NCBI GenBank assembly: GCA_020853775.1
Contig: JADYYH010000068.1
Span: 1 to 48,695 of the forward strand
Origin: Nitrospira sp.
GTDB taxonomy: Bacteria; Nitrospirota; Nitrospiria; Nitrospirales; Nitrospiraceae
DNA: 48,695 nucleotides
Direction of reading: 5' to 3'
Part shown: in pieces, positions 21,101 through 28,660 of the stretch
Layout: every line of letters begins with the position of its first letter
How positions within the stretch are numbered: the first letter of the stretch is position 1
The notes under the pieces: generated by a model
Told to the model about the DNA's origin: nothing
The model's input: the letters and a program-made list of their open reading frames with translations, nothing else
Databases searched by the model: none
Translations under genes and position numbers: made by a program

Positions 21101-22986
21101 TCATCCTTCTTGTGGCCCGGAAGACCCTGCGGCGGGAATTGCATTTCCACCCAGTCCTTCAGCGTCACGATGGCCGGATCAGCCTTCCAATCGGTCTTGC
21201 CCTTCTCAACGATCTTGAATTGCTTGCCGAACCAATCGACGGTCTTGCCGATCAGCTCGTCTGACGTCACACCCACCTTGATGCGGCCCTTGCGGTCCGG
21301 CAACTCCAGCAGGTCCGGCATCACGTCATTGTGATTCGCGCCCTGTTGAATGGTGTTGTAGACACGCCAATATCCCCACATGCCCGCGATGTAGTGGTGC
21401 GCCACGTGGCAGTGGAAGAGGAAGTCTCCGGCCAACTGCTGACACAGACCCGATCCGCACTCCGTTTCCAGATCCATGGTCTCGGACGGACCGATGACTT
21501 CCACGTCAACGCGATCGGACTTCGTCCGGATCACGGGATACTTGACAGGACCGTTCTTCGCCGCATGCCACAAGGGCATTTCGTCGATGGCGCGCGGACT
21601 CCGCGGCCAACGAATCGCGCCACCGTGCGGGTGGTGCGAGTGGAACACTTCGGAACCGCCGTGGACCAGCCGGAACTTGGCCGGGTCACCGAGGTAGCTG
21701 CGCGGAATGGTCGTGGCCGGATCGCCGAAGGTATAGGCGCTGTAGGCCATCGACTCGTCTTCGAAGCCGAAGTATTCGTGCTGCGTCTGCATGTTATCGA
21801 CGCCGAACGGCTCGCTACGATAGTTCAACGCGCGGGCCACCGGACGATACACGTCGGTGAGCGGATCGCGCTGCGGGATGAAGTCGCCCTTCTTGTTCAA
21901 CGGGCGGAACGCTTCGTCGCCGACTTCATGATAAAAGAGCACGAATTCCCGGAAGTCCGGGCCGCTGCCGTTCTTGATGATCGCCTGCCAGCCGCTCTTG
22001 GTCGGCTTAGGATCGCCGGTTCCCAGCGGCTCGAGGTATTCAGATCCCTTCGGCTCGATCACGAACGATCCGAAGAGGCCCATCACGGTCAACTCACGAT
22101 CGTTGCTGTAGGAATGGAACTGGCGGCTGCCCTCCTGCTGAGTCGGGGGAATATACCATTCCATCTCCACGGCTTTGCCCTTGGCCGCGATGCTGTCGGG
22201 ATTGGTGGTCGTGGCCGGTTGTCCCGTGGCCGACATGACCATGCTGGAGCCGTGGATGTTCAAGCTGACTTCTTCATCGCCTTCCAGCTGATTCCGGAGC
22301 GTCATCCGCACGCAATCGCCTTGATTGCCGCGAAGGACCAACGGCTGAATGAACTGATTCTGCAATCCGTTCATGACGCCGCCCGGATCGTACCCTTCCT
22401 TGTCCCGCGCCTCTTTATTCTTGGTCTCTTCGGCGCGGACCTTCTCAATGTTCTCGGTCAGCGTGTACATGTAGCCCGGATAGAAATCGAGCCACATGTT
22501 CAAGGTGATTTCCACATTGATCGCCGACACATCGTAGCTGCGGACCGGCGCACTGGCCGGACACTTCCCGCCTCCTGAAGCGACAGGCTCAGCGCCGCTA
22601 TTCGACATCAACAACAAATCCTGATTCCCGGCGCCGTACTGGTGCAACATGTTAACGTTGTTGTACTGGCCGCCTGTCCGCTGCACTTCGGCATCATGGA
22701 CCAACTGCTCGTTGATCTTGTCCATAATGCGTTGGTGCTGACGTTCCATCATCGCGGTGCGCTCGACATGACCTTCCTGCGCATCTTCGATAATGGTCTG
22801 TCCCTTCAGCTGCTCAGCCCATGCAGGCTGGTTGTGCGCAGCCGAATGCAGCTCCGGCGCCGCCGCCGAGGCCACTTGGAACGCCCCGACGCAGACCGAT
22901 GGAAGCATCACTCCCAACAAGAGTTTCCAGGCCGCCTGGGACCTGCGCTGACTGAGTTTCTTAGGCCCGCTACGTACCGATCTCAT
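18103..22986 (-). CDS. Giant exported multicopper oxidase, MofA/McoA-like
   Basis: The start at 22986 has AGGAGG nine bases upstream; the frame stays open to 23289 but that part crosses the promoter. The protein has 1627 residues with a basic N-terminus and signal peptide (cleavage near SAAAPEL). It contains several cupredoxin domains. Copper motifs: HSHHPH at 449-454, HCHVAHHYIAGM at 525-536 (type 1 cysteine C526, axial Met M536), HWH at 826-828 and HDH at 957-959. Degenerate motifs lie at H245 and H291, and the last domain lacks HCH. Size and layout resemble MofA, MnxG and McoA of manganese oxidisers, so Mn(II) or another metal is the likely substrate; that is inference. A sigma54 promoter with enhancer sites lies upstream, next to a two-component system. 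Confidence 0.88.
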   Translation of the reverse strand: MRSVRSGPKKLSQRRSQAAWKLLLGVMLPSVCVGAFQVASAAAPELHSAAHNQPAWAEQLKGQTIIEDAQEGHVERTAMMERQHQRIMDKINEQLVHDAEVQRTGGQYNNVNMLHQYGAGNQDLLLMSNSGAEPVASGGGKCPASAPVRSYDVSAINVEITLNMWLDFYPGYMYTLTENIEKVRAEETKNKEARDKEGYDPGGVMNGLQNQFIQPLVLRGNQGDCVRMTLRNQLEGDEEVSLNIHGSSMVMSATGQPATTTNPDSIAAKGKAVEMEWYIPPTQQEGSRQFHSYSNDRELTVMGLFGSFVIEPKGSEYLEPLGTGDPKPTKSGWQAIIKNGSGPDFREFVLFYHEVGDEAFRPLNKKGDFIPQRDPLTDVYRPVARALNYRSEPFGVDNMQTQHEYFGFEDESMAYSAYTFGDPATTIPRSYLGDPAKFRLVHGGSEVFHSHHPHGGAIRWPRSPRAIDEMPLWHAAKNGPVKYPVIRTKSDRVDVEVIGPSETMDLETECGSGLCQQLAGDFLFHCHVAHHYIAGMWGYWRVYNTIQQGANHNDVMPDLLELPDRKGRIKVGVTSDELIGKTVDWFGKQFKIVEKGKTDWKADPAIVTLKDWVEMQFPPQGLPGHKKDERDQTRSYDASVLNWNWQGNRAMTEPENTVPNPRYQSTHPGERLPIVFEPLTGKVSWPHLKPHFGRRVPFSKGHNPSPWLEMIHLEEDGQPSSYPAKPGENGRWSLCPENAGSKKYNVHFIHTPMMLADKQGDTPAIMDEGGLIYVLHEEEAAIRKNNDLRFPLVVRSNIYDCVDWMLTSEWDDDDFGNFHASKVNTHWHFLQFDNQSSDGVITGFSNEQSVRPFTMLEKKTDKGLPLPLNTIFTKAGKKGDRVITLKNAAQYHPGIEILIGADNVGGNEVGRIQSIKGNEITLVRPLKNDHPAKDIVTVEFVRQRFWVDSDVGTVFWHDHALGRITWGHGGFGTMLVEPVGSTYHNPKTGAPIRSGPLADIRTAEPVGYGVNGSFRELLVQLNDSVPHTINIVTAGNPPGQPVEIALEAGKTISFPIPDHIKMTPMPFLNGGTHTTGGGLNFRAEPISGRLNANPDPSKLFSSAVHGDPYTPLVRAYLGDTVVFRLLQTMTNESMVWTLSGHTYLTERYAGDANRKNSIHVGIAERYDLVIPQAGGPRLQAGDYIHFNGRSSKFSEGAWGILRVLDKDVADLQKLPAGYSGRNEIPKAPAVCPADAPVKNFNVSAIDFPSMKLNPKAPDAIEVDFERTIQMVNPDAKIYVLDEDVATVASGLQPMPLTLRANVGDCLKVKLSNKMKQGRASFSALGLAFDPKDSLGANVGHNPGEQTVAPGESRVYTFYADPFIGETASLVWDWGNVMTNPRNGLYGGIVIGPKGATYRDPKTGADISTKNSWVADVIVDRTIQGYEHRQNYRDVALFFQDEDNIIGTSFMPYVQNTAGLTAVNYRSEPYKFREASGCSLGKVFQPCSVDKPESIATPLIEAHAGDPVRIHVFGASNEQNGMFSVEKHEWPIEPFMRGADQISVVEFSASESLDAFIPAAGGSFRQPGDYVWSNQRLPYAQSGQWGLLKVLPADDQRILPLSHQAPSVKRAGSESGEAHASKTSHLIQ

Positions 22987-23058
22987 TAGACCTACCTCCT
23001 CTTGAAACCATACAACCTCCGCATCCCCACTCTCTGCCATCGAACTCGCGTCGCGCAC

Positions 23059-23084
23059 GGTGCAGGCCCGTGAAGGCCTGCACC
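23059..23084 (-). promoter_or_regulatory. Hairpin in the oxidase mRNA leader
   Basis: A perfect 10-bp stem (GGTGCAGGCC with GGCCTGCACC) and six-base loop lie in the predicted leader, about 73 bases before the oxidase ATG. No T run follows, so it is more likely an mRNA-stability or regulatory structure than a terminator. Nearer the promoter, ATGCGCATAAAA occurs twice, at about 23168 and 23184. Confidence 0.45.
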
Positions 23085-23211
23085 TCATGGAGTGGAAACA
23101 CCAGGAGGCCGGTCCTTCGGTTTCCACACCCTTGATTCGCGACAACGAGACGACAGCGCACTCAACAATGCGCATAAAAGTCGATGCGCATAAAAATACG
23201 GCGGATACTAG

Positions 23212-23227
23212 AGCAACTCTCGTTCCA
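23212..23227 (-). promoter_or_regulatory. Sigma54 (RpoN) promoter of the multicopper oxidase
   Basis: Read on the minus strand the site is TGGAACGAGAGTTGCT. It matches TGGCACG-N4-TTGCW with one change and keeps the required GG and GC exactly ten bases apart. The start would be near 23201, giving a leader of about 215 bases. The gene for an NtrC-family activator lies just upstream. Confidence 0.75.
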
Positions 23228-23289
23228 GTTTGATCGCGTCCAGAAACGTAGACTTTGTTGGAAGTTTCAGACAGTGGCAGGAATAACAA

Positions 23290-23307
23290 TGGGGCGACGT
23301 CGCCCCA
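23290..23307. promoter_or_regulatory. Palindromic activator site 1 (proximal)
   Basis: A perfect palindrome (20 bp counting flanks, 23289-23308) with the pattern TGGGGC-N6-GCCCCA lies about 100 bases upstream of the predicted oxidase start site, a usual distance for an enhancer bound by an NtrC-type activator. The same pattern recurs at 23381-23398. Confidence 0.6.
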
Positions 23308-23372
23308 TCAAAAACCGGCAATCATCGTAAACACTGCGAATTGAAAGGCTGATGATGAGTGTCAGGAAAATT

Positions 23373-23398
23373 TGTCCCAATGGGACATCGATGCCCCA
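23373..23398. promoter_or_regulatory. Overlapping inverted repeats, activator site 2 (distal)
   Basis: TGTCCCAATGGGACA at 23373-23387 is a perfect inverted repeat with 7-base arms. It overlaps TGGGACATCGATGCCCCA at 23381-23398, which fits TGGGRC-N6-GYCCCA with one asymmetric position. The pair lies about 170-200 bases upstream of the predicted start site. Two or three dimers could bind side by side here. Confidence 0.55.
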
Positions 23399-23490
23399 TC
23401 ATTCAGAAGGACTCACGCCTAAATGATCCTCCGTGAATGGGCACGGTGGCGTCGTGTCTGGAAACGGTGACGAATGGTCCCGGTCGCTTC

Positions 23491-24909
23491 TCAAAACAGT
23501 TCGCGCAAGCCATGCTTTTTGACCATCCGTTCGACCGTTTTTCGATCGACCCCGGCTTCGCGGGCGGCTCGCCCCATGTGGCCTTCGTTTCGCTTGAGGA
23601 GTTCGATCAAGAAACTCCGCTCGAACGTCGTGACCGCCGCTTGCTTGGCATGTTTGAAGGAGCCGGCCTCTCCCGGTCCCGCATCGTCGACCACCACTTG
23701 GCGCAACCGTTCGGGTAAATGCGCGGCGGTAATCAACGGACCATCGGCCAGCACCGCCGCGCGCTCAATCACGTTTTGTAACTCGCGCACGTTCCCCGGC
23801 CACGCGTACCCGCACAGCAACTCGGTAGCCGTGGAGTCCAGGTTCGGAACGAATCCAAGGGCGGCACCCTGCTGCTTCATGAATCGCCGCAAAAATTCCT
23901 GCGCCAGAATGGGAATATCCCCTTCTCTACTGCGCAAGGGTGGCAGCACGATCGGAATGACATTCAGGCGGTAATAGAGGTCCTCGCGAAATTCTCCGCG
24001 CCGGCAGGCGGCTTCGAGATCCTGGTTCGATGCAGCAATCACCCGCACATCGACGTCCAAAAAGCGGATCCCGCCGACCCGGCGCATTTGGCGTTCCTGC
24101 AAGACGCGCAGCAGTCGCGACTGCAAGGTCTGGCTCATCCCGCTGACTTCGTCCAGGAAGACCGTTCCACCCGCCGCCACTTCGAACAATCCGGGTTTTG
24201 AGACATGCGCGCCGGTAAAGGCGCCCTTCTCATGGCCGAACAGTTCCGATTCAAGGAGCGTATCAGGCAACGAGACGCAGTCCACCGGAATAAAGGGACG
24301 ATCGGCTCGTAAACTGGCGTCGTGAATCGCACGGGCGACGAGTTCTTTTCCCGTCCCGCTTTCCCCGTAGACCAGCACGTTGGAATGCGTAGGCGCCACT
24401 TTTTCGATCAAGCTGAAGACCGATTCCATGGCCGGGCTTTCGCCGATGACGCGTGACAGCCCCGCCCGCTTTCCGGACCGGTTCTGCTCGACCGAAACCG
24501 CCTCGTCTCCCGCGGCATGAGTGGTGGGAGCCTCCTCCCCGTCTTCCCCGAAGGCGCGCCGGGCCACTTGTAGAAGGTCGGTACTGGTGAACGGCTTGGT
24601 GATGTAATCGAATGCGCCGTACCGCATCGAGGTGACGGCCGTCTGCACCGTGGCATGGGCCGTCAATAGCACCACCTGCACCGAGGGATCGAAGCGTTTG
24701 GCCGCAGCCAATACTTCAATCCCGTCGAGGTCGGGCATGCGCAAATCCGTGAGAATCAGTCCTGGCCGCTCGCGCTGAATGACGGCCAGTGCACGGGTTG
24801 GATTACATTCTGTCAGACAATCATAGGGTCCACGACTGAGAATCCGGCGACAATTATCGAGCGCATCCTGCTCGTCATCGACGATCAGGATTTTTCCTGC
24901 AATCCCCAT
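23491..24909 (-). CDS. NtrC-family sigma54-dependent response regulator
   Basis: The 472-residue protein has a receiver domain (D55 in LTDLRMPD), a central AAA+ domain with GESGTGKE Walker A and an intact GAFTGA loop (229-234) that contacts sigma54, and a C-terminal Fis-type helix-turn-helix (HMGRAAREAGVDRKTVERMV). Its start overlaps the end of the sensor kinase gene by 25 bases, with GAAGGAG before the ATG. Phosphorylated, it should activate sigma54 promoters; the one at 23212 in front of the multicopper oxidase is the obvious target. In Pseudomonas putida GB-1 a comparable sigma54 regulator, MnxR, controls manganese oxidation. Confidence 0.95.
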   Translation of the reverse strand: MGIAGKILIVDDEQDALDNCRRILSRGPYDCLTECNPTRALAVIQRERPGLILTDLRMPDLDGIEVLAAAKRFDPSVQVVLLTAHATVQTAVTSMRYGAFDYITKPFTSTDLLQVARRAFGEDGEEAPTTHAAGDEAVSVEQNRSGKRAGLSRVIGESPAMESVFSLIEKVAPTHSNVLVYGESGTGKELVARAIHDASLRADRPFIPVDCVSLPDTLLESELFGHEKGAFTGAHVSKPGLFEVAAGGTVFLDEVSGMSQTLQSRLLRVLQERQMRRVGGIRFLDVDVRVIAASNQDLEAACRRGEFREDLYYRLNVIPIVLPPLRSREGDIPILAQEFLRRFMKQQGAALGFVPNLDSTATELLCGYAWPGNVRELQNVIERAAVLADGPLITAAHLPERLRQVVVDDAGPGEAGSFKHAKQAAVTTFERSFLIELLKRNEGHMGRAAREAGVDRKTVERMVKKHGLRELF

Positions 24910-26924
24910 GGCACTCCTTCATGGACTCTCTCGCCGAGCCCCACCGCCGGCAGATACACATCGAAGATCGCGCCCACTGTATCGTTGCGCACCTCGATGC
25001 GCCCGCGATGGTCCGAGACAATTCCATAGCTCAGAAATAACCCCAAGCCCGTCCCCTGGCCGGCCGGTTTGGTGGTAAAAAAGGGGTCGAAAATACGGTC
25101 GACGATCGTGGCCGGCACCCCCGGTCCGTTATCCGATACGCTGACTCGTACCCACTCGTCCCCATTGAGCTGCATCCAGGCGGTACGCACTGTCACCACG
25201 CCGTGGTCACCGCACACGATGACGGCGTCGATGGCATTATTGAGCACATTCAGCAACACGGTTTCCAATCGATCGCGGTCTCCCATCACCGGGGGCAACT
25301 CCGGCGCCAGTTCCGCCTCGATACGCACAGAGAGCGCCGCCACACGCTCCCCCGCCATGGTCACGCACGTCCGTGCCACGCAGTTCAGATCCAGCGGTTT
25401 CAACATCGACACGGTTCCCCGGGAGAAGGTCAAAATACTGCGTGTCACCCGTGAGATCCGTTCCGCCTGCGAGCGGATCGTGACCAGATCGCGGGTGACT
25501 TCCTCCGGGACGTTGGAGTGCGCCGCATCGGCCTCCATACACTCAATCCGGTTCAAAATGATGCTCAAGGGATTGTTGATTTCGTGCGCGATGCCGCTGG
25601 CGACCTTGCCCAGCGTTGCCAGTCGTTCGGACAGTTCCAGCTTCCGCATCTGCCGAGTGATTTCGGCCGTTTTCTCCTCCACCCGATGCGTCAGTTCGGC
25701 GTTCAACGATTCCAATTCTGTGCGCGACGCCTGCAACCGGTCGGCCATGCGGTGCACCGCGACGGCCAGTTCTTCAAATTCGTCGCCCGTTTTGACATCG
25801 AGCGGTCCATCGTAAGTGCCTCGACTGATGGCCTCTACGCCCGTCTTCAGCACCTGAATCGGCCGGGCAATTCTGGTCGCCACATACCGTCCCATGGCCC
25901 ACAAGAGCCCGATCATGACCAACCCGATCGCCGCAAGATTTCTCAGCTGATCGCGAATCGGCGCATAACTTTCCACGGGCTGCTGCCGCACAAAGATGTG
26001 CCAGGTGTTATCGGGCAACATCAGGCCGGTGACCGGAGCAAAACCCACGACTGTGTCCGTTCCGCCATGGCCGTCGTCATCCGCAATGCCCCATCCAGGA
26101 CCGGCAGAGACGATCATGGCCATCAGTTGTCCGGGAATGCGATGCGCCTGGCGGGGAAGAATCGGACAGACGAGCGGATCTCCCGCCGCATTAAACAGCA
26201 TGGCATGGCCGGTCTGCCCGATGCGGATCTGATTGATCATGCCGAAGAGAGTATCGAACCGGTAAGACGCTTTAACGGCGCCGATCACCGTATGGTGCCG
26301 GTCATCGAGGATGGGGACGGCAATATCAAACGTTTCTTCGGGGGTTCTGAACGACCCTACCTGCGCGGGCATCATCCCGCTGAGATAGACATGGTCGATG
26401 CCGCCGGCGCGCACCGCTTCCCACCAAGGCTCCCCGCTGAACGAGTAATGATCCGGCTCGGAACTGGAGGCGACCAGCGCTCCATATTGGTCGACAATCA
26501 ACAGGCCGACGAGTTTGTCGCCACTTCTGACCTTGGTATCCAGAAGAAACCGTGACAGGTCTCGATGCAGGAGCTGGGCTGCGGCTTCCTTGCCCTTCTC
26601 CCAGACCTGCGTACGGGTCTGAATGATACGCTCGGTTTCTTTTTGGTCTGAGGGGTAGGAGGCGTTGGCTGCTTCAACCGGCTGGCGAACTCGCAACGGT
26701 GCGGACCCCAGCAGCCGAGCGGCCTGGATCTCGCTTTGCACGAGCATCGTCACCCGGTCGGCGGCCTGGATCGCCACCGCTTGCAGATTGCCGCCGATGA
26801 CGTCGCGCAGCGACTGCATACCGGACATATAGGCGAGCACCAGCCCGATCAGCAACGGGATGCAGCCAACCAGCACAATGGCGAGTACAATACGGCCCTT
26901 GATGGTACGAATCGTCATCCCCAC
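24885..26924 (-). CDS. Membrane sensor histidine kinase, cache-like sensor
   Basis: A GTG at 26924 or ATG at 26918 starts a protein of about 679 residues. An N-terminal membrane segment (IVLAIVLVGCIPLLIGLVLAY), a large periplasmic sensor region of the double-cache type (about 40-325, with VASSSEPDHYSFSGEPWW), a second membrane segment, HAMP, a coiled coil, HisKA with H447 in IAHEINNPL and an HATPase (DNGPGVP, GTGLGLFLSYG) follow. It is the partner of the overlapping sigma54 regulator. The signal is unknown; placement after a metal-uptake-like gene set and before a metal-oxidase-like gene suggests a metal or redox cue. Confidence 0.93.
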   Translation of the reverse strand: MGMTIRTIKGRIVLAIVLVGCIPLLIGLVLAYMSGMQSLRDVIGGNLQAVAIQAADRVTMLVQSEIQAARLLGSAPLRVRQPVEAANASYPSDQKETERIIQTRTQVWEKGKEAAAQLLHRDLSRFLLDTKVRSGDKLVGLLIVDQYGALVASSSEPDHYSFSGEPWWEAVRAGGIDHVYLSGMMPAQVGSFRTPEETFDIAVPILDDRHHTVIGAVKASYRFDTLFGMINQIRIGQTGHAMLFNAAGDPLVCPILPRQAHRIPGQLMAMIVSAGPGWGIADDDGHGGTDTVVGFAPVTGLMLPDNTWHIFVRQQPVESYAPIRDQLRNLAAIGLVMIGLLWAMGRYVATRIARPIQVLKTGVEAISRGTYDGPLDVKTGDEFEELAVAVHRMADRLQASRTELESLNAELTHRVEEKTAEITRQMRKLELSERLATLGKVASGIAHEINNPLSIILNRIECMEADAAHSNVPEEVTRDLVTIRSQAERISRVTRSILTFSRGTVSMLKPLDLNCVARTCVTMAGERVAALSVRIEAELAPELPPVMGDRDRLETVLLNVLNNAIDAVIVCGDHGVVTVRTAWMQLNGDEWVRVSVSDNGPGVPATIVDRIFDPFFTTKPAGQGTGLGLFLSYGIVSDHRGRIEVRNDTVGAIFDVYLPAVGLGERVHEGVPWGLQEKS

Positions 26925-26990
26925 CCCAGAGAAGACATTCTAAACAACCGGCGGAAGAAAACGCCACCGTACCGTCAATGCGCCCGATGA

Positions 26991-27794
26991 TCAAGACAGA
27001 GGCGGCACCTCCCTTGGTTCGTGCGGCGAACGGGCAGAAAACAGCGCCGTCTCGCTGGGTGTGACCGATTGCGAACGCCGCCGCCTGGCACGATGAAAGA
27101 GCCACAAGAGACATCCCGAGAGACTCATCAAGAGAATAGGCACACCTGGAATGTTCAAGAGGGTTTTCTCAAATCCAAAGAAGTTCAACTGATGCAATTG
27201 CATCACGGCAAAATGCACCCGCCGCCAGCGACCTTCGTCTTCGAGGATCTCCCCCGTCTGGCGATCCAGCACAATTTCCGTGGCATCGGCATCGTCGAAG
27301 CGGACCCGCACGGCATCCTGAGCTCGCTTCTTCTTGCGAGGCGTATACCGCTCCATCTCCACGGCTGTTACCGCTGCCGGCGACCGCACATACTGCTGCG
27401 CGATGACCGGCGCCAACTCAGAAGAAATCGGTGACAGGCGCTCGCCGGTCAGGGCGTCGAGCAAGAGCGTGGTGGCCACGCCCTCAACGCGCACTTTGAG
27501 CTCATAGAACAAGCGACCGAAATCCGACCGCAACACCACTTGCTCGATCGATGCCCGTCCGCCCACGGCTTCCTTTGCCGCGACGATCGCTCGATCCACC
27601 GGCAGCACAGCCGTTTCCAGCGAGAGGCCTGGCAGCGGGCGAACCTTCTCTTTATAGTAGTCATCCCAATAGAGAAATTTCGCGTCTGCCCACAATAGGC
27701 CGGTGACGACGGAGAGCAAGAGAAAGCCCAACGCGCCCATGCCAAACCAGCGATGGACCAGCCTGACAATCCGCTCGGATCCGCCGCGACTCAT
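26991..27794 (-). CDS. PepSY-associated membrane protein
   Basis: The 267-residue protein has an N-terminal membrane helix after RLVHRWFGMGALGF, a periplasmic region with two PepSY-like units (DRAIVAAKEAVGG and LLLDALTGERLSP; VRFDDADATEIVLDRQTGE), a conserved HFAVMQLHQLNFFG stretch and a C-terminal helix. Such proteins often accompany TonB-dependent receptors for iron or other metals, where some act as ferric reductases. Its ATG follows the DUF4198 stop almost directly, so both are cotranscribed. Confidence 0.82.
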   Translation of the reverse strand: MSRGGSERIVRLVHRWFGMGALGFLLLSVVTGLLWADAKFLYWDDYYKEKVRPLPGLSLETAVLPVDRAIVAAKEAVGGRASIEQVVLRSDFGRLFYELKVRVEGVATTLLLDALTGERLSPISSELAPVIAQQYVRSPAAVTAVEMERYTPRKKKRAQDAVRVRFDDADATEIVLDRQTGEILEDEGRWRRVHFAVMQLHQLNFFGFEKTLLNIPGVPILLMSLSGCLLWLFHRARRRRSQSVTPSETALFSARSPHEPREVPPLS

Positions 27795-27795
27795 G

Positions 27796-28614
27796 TTACT
27801 GCCCCATAGGGCGCTCGCCCCTCACCTGCAACGCCAAGGTGCTGCGATGGCGCACGGCCTCATACGCCGTCCCTTCGAACTCCCCAGGAGTTTTTTCGAC
27901 ATGGATCATCTCCAACACGTACCGGCCAGGCCACAGTGGAGTGAAGGACACGATGCCTTCGGCATCCGTTTTCAACTCCTTGTCCCAGCCATTGGGCGCA
28001 TGCACCAGCACCTGCGTCCCCGGCAGGCGTTGCCCATTGAAGATCGCTTTCACGACGATCTCGCCCCCCGGCCCAGGGGTCACCCGGCCGGACGCCAAAT
28101 TCAGCCCGCTTGTGAGCGGGATCAGGTCCAGCGCCAGCGGCGTCGAGTGGTCCCGCTCATGCTCGTTGACGCGGCTTTCCTCCAGGCAGACGAAGTAGGT
28201 CCGCGCATAGAACATCGGCTTGACGATCCCCAGGTCATGCTTGCGTAGATCCTGGACGGGCGCTTTCGCCTGCTCTGCGACCACCGCGTTCCGCCCGGGC
28301 ACACAGGATGAGAGGGCACCGGCAAAGTGGTTCACCTGCTTTGTCAGCGGGACGTCGATCTTCCCGCGCTTCGGATCTTGCACGCGCAACGTGACGCCGT
28401 CTATGGAATCGAGCCGCCCTCCACGTTCTTCCCGTAAGAATTCGGCATATTCCCCGAAGTACACCTTCACTGGTTGTCCTTGGTCTGCCGGTGCCGTCGC
28501 TTCCGTCTCCACCCACACGAAATGGGCATCGGCCGGAACAGCGTCCAACAACCCTGCCACCAATAAGACCCCTAACACCCCCCACAATCCACGATGAATG
28601 ATGGTGCGATTCAT
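27796..28614 (-). CDS. DUF4198-type exported metal-uptake-associated protein
   Basis: From the ATG at 28614 (AAAAAGGAG upstream) the protein has 272 residues. It has a signal peptide (cleavage near ADAHFVW, where the new N-terminus carries a histidine) and an Ig-like C-terminal domain (GEIVVKAIFNGQRLPGTQVL, GIVSFTPLWPGRYVLEMIHV), typical of DUF4198/NikM-like proteins that accompany metal or TonB-dependent uptake. The annotated-looking longer frame to 28758 adds nothing conserved. Genes for a TonB-dependent receptor (46 bases upstream) and the PepSY protein flank it. Confidence 0.8.
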   Translation of the reverse strand: MNRTIIHRGLWGVLGVLLVAGLLDAVPADAHFVWVETEATAPADQGQPVKVYFGEYAEFLREERGGRLDSIDGVTLRVQDPKRGKIDVPLTKQVNHFAGALSSCVPGRNAVVAEQAKAPVQDLRKHDLGIVKPMFYARTYFVCLEESRVNEHERDHSTPLALDLIPLTSGLNLASGRVTPGPGGEIVVKAIFNGQRLPGTQVLVHAPNGWDKELKTDAEGIVSFTPLWPGRYVLEMIHVEKTPGEFEGTAYEAVRHRSTLALQVRGERPMGQ

Positions 28615-28660
28615 GACAGCTACTCCTTTTTCAATTTCGGCCAAAGGCTGCTCTGCGCGG

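Noticed and set aside
19432-21264. 610-residue frame on the + strand
   Set aside because: It lies antisense inside the multicopper oxidase, has no domain and is rich in Arg, His and Gly as expected of a shadow in GC-rich DNA.
21331-22578. 415-residue frame on the + strand
   Set aside because: Also antisense to the oxidase, in the complementary frame of its copper motifs; no ribosome site or recognisable domain.
22987-23289. N-terminal extension of the oxidase frame
   Set aside because: It would cross the sigma54 promoter; AGGAGG before 22986 and the signal peptide there fix the start.
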